A DNA stretch of 64,000 bases. Source: Acanthornis magna (lineage: Eukaryota; Chordata; Aves; Passeriformes; Acanthizidae). Under the pieces are notes generated by a model. It saw nothing but the letters and a program-made list of their open reading frames with translations. It was not told where the DNA came from and did not search any database. Position numbers and translations under genes: made by a program. Every line of letters begins with the position of its first letter. The stretch's first letter is position 1. The stretch spans positions 2,542,001 through 2,606,000 of the forward strand of contig JAWUZG010000136.1 in assembly GCA_036785705.1 (NCBI GenBank). Direction: 5' to 3'. Below, piece after piece: positions 62,765 to 64,000 of this stretch.

Positions 62765-64000
62765 CTAAACCAGGGTATTGGGGCAGCAGCAGCCTGGAGA
62801 GAAAAACCAGGCTTGGGTGGATATTTGAGTTGCCTTTTCCTTATTACAATGAAATCATTGGGTGAAAGTCAGAAATAATGGGGTTCACGGACCTTCAGAG
62901 CCTTTGACCTTTGCACAGTGAATGGCACGAAGATTTTATTCAGGTAAAATGTTTTTACTCTTTTAGTCTTACACTGATTTCAAAATTGTAACAAAAAAAA
63001 TTCATAAAACAAAACCCACTTTTTTATCATCCATGATATGTCCTTCCTGTATTTTAGATCCATGAGTTAATAAATAAGCTTTCTTATGTAAAAACTGATT
63101 ATTTTAGGTCAGGCCTCAGAGTAGAAACGCTTTACATCATTCTGTCAGTGTATCAGATGCATTCAACGCCCCAACAGGTTTTTTTTTTTATTTTTGTGTT
63201 ATTATTCCTCTAACACTTCAGTGTGAGAATGAACTTGACTCAGTGTGGTTAGATGAGAATTAACTTTTTCACATGCTCTGTACAGCACCAAAGATTTGAG
63301 GGAGTTGTTTGAACATCTCCAGTTGCTGCCAACACAGAAATACAGCCCTGCACACAGACATCTGTTTCTGCTGGAGCTTTGTGCAGCAGAAAAGCAAACA
63401 CACCTGGAGGCAGGGGAAAGCTAAACCACTCCAAATGCTCTGCAAATTCTCCACTGTGACGTCTTTATTTCACCTCTTAAAACGTAATTCTCCCCAGCAC
63501 CACAAAATTGGTGCCCAGATCTTTCTAAATCTTAGGTCTTAGGTTCTCAGCAGGATTTTGTAATGTTTGTTTGTGTGGAGGTGGAGAGAGGCTCAAGACT
63601 TGGACAATGTAAACTTGGACTAAAAGGAGGAAAAAAAGCATGAGGGAGCCCAGGTGATTTCTGGAGTCTTGAGAGATATTTGGAACACTTGACTGTACCT
63701 TTCCTTCTGCACTCAGTGAAGGTAATTCTCTCAGTGATGGTGATTCTTCTGCTTTTGGATTCCTACACAGATCAATTCTGATTTCAGCAATTATTACCCA
63801 ACCTCATTCCTAAGGCACAGTATCATCCATTTCCTTCATTTTTCACATAGTGCCAACATTCTAAAGGCCATTCACCTCTTTCCTCAACACACAAGTTAGA
63901 AAAACTGCAGATAGGCCTAGTTTTCCTGAAAGATATTTTTGAAGCAGCTTGTTAGTTTGGTGTAGCCATGTCAATGGAATATTGACATTAACTTGTATTT
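62765..64000. other. Unique non-coding DNA, no gene seen
   Basis: No gene or named repeat. Short T runs occur at 63180. Frames of 61-77 codons around 63249-63542 overlap on both strands and are not recognisable. Confidence 0.55.

Overview
The window looks like non-coding nuclear DNA from a bird, most likely a songbird. I found no gene I can support. The evidence for a bird is the repeats: CR1 LINE fragments of several ages (including the characteristic avian 3' end at 57818-58040 and 62665-62764) and two copies of an ERVL-type LTR family that I associate with bird genomes, especially passerines. The DNA is AT-rich and mostly CpG-poor. Open reading frames are short, unrelated to any family I recognise, and often overlap on both strands, as expected by chance. 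The window may be a gene desert or the inside of one or more very long introns; short exons cannot be ruled out by eye.

Layout. 1-22 kb: unique AT-rich DNA with small CR1 scraps (1724-1800, 11060-11098), a few simple repeats and one MIR-like relic (21265-21385). 22.9-23.2 kb: an old CR1 fragment on the minus strand. 25.4-26.0 kb: a block with clearly more CpG than its surroundings, containing a nested hairpin; this is the best candidate for a regulatory element. 31-44 kb: unique DNA with a degraded CR1 (34831-35070), a perfect 55-bp tandem duplication (38674-38785), G/T-rich tracts and MIR-like pieces (42.9-43.1 kb). 44.17-44.76 kb: an ERVL-type solo LTR carrying 21 uninterrupted TTCTC units. 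45.7-51.0 kb: two more old CR1 pieces and a perfect 15-bp hairpin (49655-49690).

53.2-55.5 kb is the most structured part. A very old plus-strand CR1, from reverse-transcriptase region to near its 3' end, was hit by two LTRs, both antisense to it. One is a decayed ERVL-type LTR (53369-53688). The other is a younger CpG-rich solo LTR (54618-55089) with an exact 6-bp target duplication. 57-64 kb holds a GGAA array, a young CR1 and a CR1 tail.

No genes work together here, so there is no pathway to describe. I found no new biological system. The results of interest are the nested transposon history, the unstable tandem arrays, the recent duplication, the hairpins and a few candidate regulatory blocks. 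Repeat identities come from remembered consensus patterns, not from a database search, so family names are approximate and edges of old fragments can be off by tens of bases.
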